The notes beneath the pieces were generated by a model. The model worked only from the letters and a program-made list of their open reading frames with translations, was not told the origin of the DNA and ran no database searches. Position numbers and translations under genes: made by a program. From the NCBI GenBank assembly GCA_028704035.1, contig JAQVLS010000097.1, positions 1 to 6,244 on the forward strand: DNA of 6,244 nucleotides. The letters run 5' to 3'. The DNA is from Desulfotomaculaceae bacterium. GTDB lineage: Bacteria > Bacillota > Desulfotomaculia > Desulfotomaculales > Pelotomaculaceae. Below are positions 5,407-6,244 of this stretch, one piece after another. Every line of letters starts with the position of its first letter. Within the stretch, counting starts at the first letter, position 1.

Positions 5407-5874
5407 TTACCTCATGTTATACTTTTTTTCCAGCTTTACCCTTGATTCTTTCATTTCTTCATAAACTTTAAAAAGGAGCCTTTCAATTTCCGCATGGTTC
5501 AATGAAATATACGCCGGATCGAGTATTTCTATTTTTCTGAAGTCATCCCTGGCGATAAAGCGGATGATATTTTCCAGCGTGTCTGCCTTAATAGTGAGAA
5601 TTAACGGGGCATACGCAATATCGCTGTTGTTCAAATCATCATATACGGTGTATACGTCAGCAGTCACATCAATATCTATAATCTTCATGCCCTGCAACGG
5701 CACGTTGCGAAATATAGTTATCTGCTGTTCCCGTGCCTCTTCTGCGGCTTTGTCTGTAGGCTTGCCGCCGAACAAAAATCGACCCGGCTTACCGGCGCCA
5801 CTAAAATCAAGGCGGATTTTAAATAAAATACCATCTCTTTCAGTTATGCTGTCTGTAGTCTGGCTATTTGACAA
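5407..5874 (-). CDS. Protein of unknown function downstream of rluB
   Basis: I do not recognise this 155-aa protein. It is soluble, with no signal peptide or membrane segment. After a polar N-terminus (MSNSQTTDS) there is a strand-rich part with a glycine/basic patch (SGAGKPGRFLFGGKP, 25-39), a central IIDIDVTADVYTVYDD segment (65-80), and a charged C-terminal helix (about 128-153). The start is TTG at 5874 because GGAGGG lies 6 nt upstream; the two in-frame ATGs at 5890-5895 have no Shine-Dalgarno. The TTG overlaps the stop of a short frame upstream (TAG at 5864-5866), suggesting translational coupling and membership in the rluB transcript. The hairpin at 5338-5378 closes the gene. Confidence 0.8.
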   Translation of the reverse strand: MSNSQTTDSITERDGILFKIRLDFSGAGKPGRFLFGGKPTDKAAEEAREQQITIFRNVPLQGMKIIDIDVTADVYTVYDDLNNSDIAYAPLILTIKADTLENIIRFIARDDFRKIEILDPAYISLNHAEIERLLFKVYEEMKESRVKLEKKYNMR

Positions 5875-5999
5875 CAGAATCCCTCCAAGCATCATCGGGT
5901 GCCACGTATATAATAATTCTATTTAGCTGAAGGAATTCCTTCTCGATTTCGCCATTGTATACCACTATTTGAGCCACATTCCGGACAAATAATAAACAT
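5864..5999 (-). pseudogene. Small CxxC protein gene, apparently frameshifted
   Basis: Immediately after the rluB stop, an ATG at 5999 (AGGG about 10 nt upstream, within rluB) starts a frame reading MFIICPECGS, a single zinc-knuckle-like CxxC, and ending at TAG 5919-5921. In a +1-shifted frame the sequence runs on as VVYNGEIEKEF, LNRIIIYVAPDD and AWRDSVVK, stopping at 5864 in overlap with the TTG of the next gene. Joined near 5960, the two would make a protein of about 45 residues. Alternatively the second part alone may be translated from GTG 5977 (37 aa). Too short to identify; a frameshift, a sequencing error or two chance frames are all possible. Confidence 0.35.
5881..5886 (-). promoter_or_regulatory. 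Shine-Dalgarno selecting TTG 5874
   Basis: GGAGGG lies 6 nt before TTG 5874 and inside the end of the preceding short frame, as expected for a coupled start. Confidence 0.75.
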
Positions 6000-6003
6000 A
6001 TTA

Positions 6004-6244
6004 TTATTTCCCTAACCCGGACTTCTCTTTTAGTATTTTTAGCTCGTCCCCGGTCAGGTGGCGATACTGCCCGGGTTTAAGATCATCAATCCTTAAATCC
6101 CCGAACTTAATTCTTTTGAGACGCATTACCGGATGTCCGATATATTCACACATGCTCTTAACCTGGTGTTTACGTCCCTCGTGGATAGTGATCTCTAAAA
6201 GGGCGTTTCCTTCTTTCCCACTTTTGAGCCGGACTCTGGCGGGT
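6004..6244 (-). CDS. rluB: RluB/RsuA-family rRNA pseudouridine synthase, C-terminal part
   Basis: Isomerises a specific uridine of ribosomal RNA to pseudouridine; family members act on 23S (RluB) or 16S (RsuA) rRNA. Only the last 79 residues are in the window. They carry the conserved C-terminal core EGRKHQVKSM (22-31 of the visible part), IGHPVMRLKRIKFG (35-48) and LKPGQYRHLTGDEL (55-68), ending in tandem TAA codons. The S4 domain and the catalytic aspartate lie upstream of the window's right edge. The RluB assignment over RsuA or RluE rests on the usual Firmicutes context and is less certain than the family. Confidence 0.92.
   Translation of the reverse strand, partial: PARVRLKSGKEGNALLEITIHEGRKHQVKSMCEYIGHPVMRLKRIKFGDLRIDDLKPGQYRHLTGDELKILKEKSGLGK

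Noticed and set aside
5929..5942. 14-bp perfect palindrome GAAGGAATTCCTTC.
   Set aside because: It lies inside the short frame between rluB and the next gene, has no loop or U-tract, and is isolated, so no function can be supported.

Overview
The window looks like a chromosomal stretch of a Gram-positive, probably spore-forming Clostridia/Peptococcaceae-type bacterium (Pelotomaculum/Desulfotomaculum-like). This placement is an inference from three things: strong GGAGG-type Shine-Dalgarno sites, many TTG starts, and the association of a T. maritima-type DAHP synthase, an ACT-bearing TyrA, an AroH chorismate mutase and a HutP homologue. Every gene I can support is on the minus strand, so the window reads functionally from right to left.

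Right end (6244 to about 5340): the C-terminal 79 codons of an RluB/RsuA-type 23S/16S rRNA pseudouridine synthase. Next comes a very short, apparently frameshifted CxxC reading frame. Its stop overlaps the TTG start of an unrecognised 155-aa protein (5407-5874). A perfect 14-bp hairpin plus U-tract follows (5338-5378).

Middle (5323 to 3329): a membrane-anchored protein of unknown function (4856-5323), whose ATG lies only 14 nt after that U-tract. Then come a clear promoter, a structured leader and a two-gene unit of a HutP-family RNA-binding regulator and AroH chorismate mutase. This unit is closed by an intrinsic terminator whose 5' arm is the last codons of aroH. A small VTT/DedA-superfamily membrane protein follows (3329-3799).

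About 300 bp without a conventional gene (3025-3328): this stretch holds what looks like a separate small transcription unit with promoter, about 240 nt of structured sequence, an amber-interrupted reading frame and a strong terminator. The promoter of the aro operon follows it directly.

Left end (3024 to 1): a tight operon of aroF (DAHP synthase, 338 aa), tyrA (prephenate dehydrogenase with ACT domain, TTGA overlap with aroF) and aroA (EPSP synthase, cut by the window edge). Together with aroH, the window supplies the first step of the shikimate pathway, the EPSP step, and the two chorismate-to-tyrosine steps (mutase and prephenate dehydrogenase). Feedback domains are visible on AroF (N-terminal ferredoxin-like) and TyrA (C-terminal ACT). 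The HutP homologue next to aroH, with no hut genes in view, suggests an amino-acid-responsive RNA-binding regulator tied to aromatic metabolism. That role is inferred.
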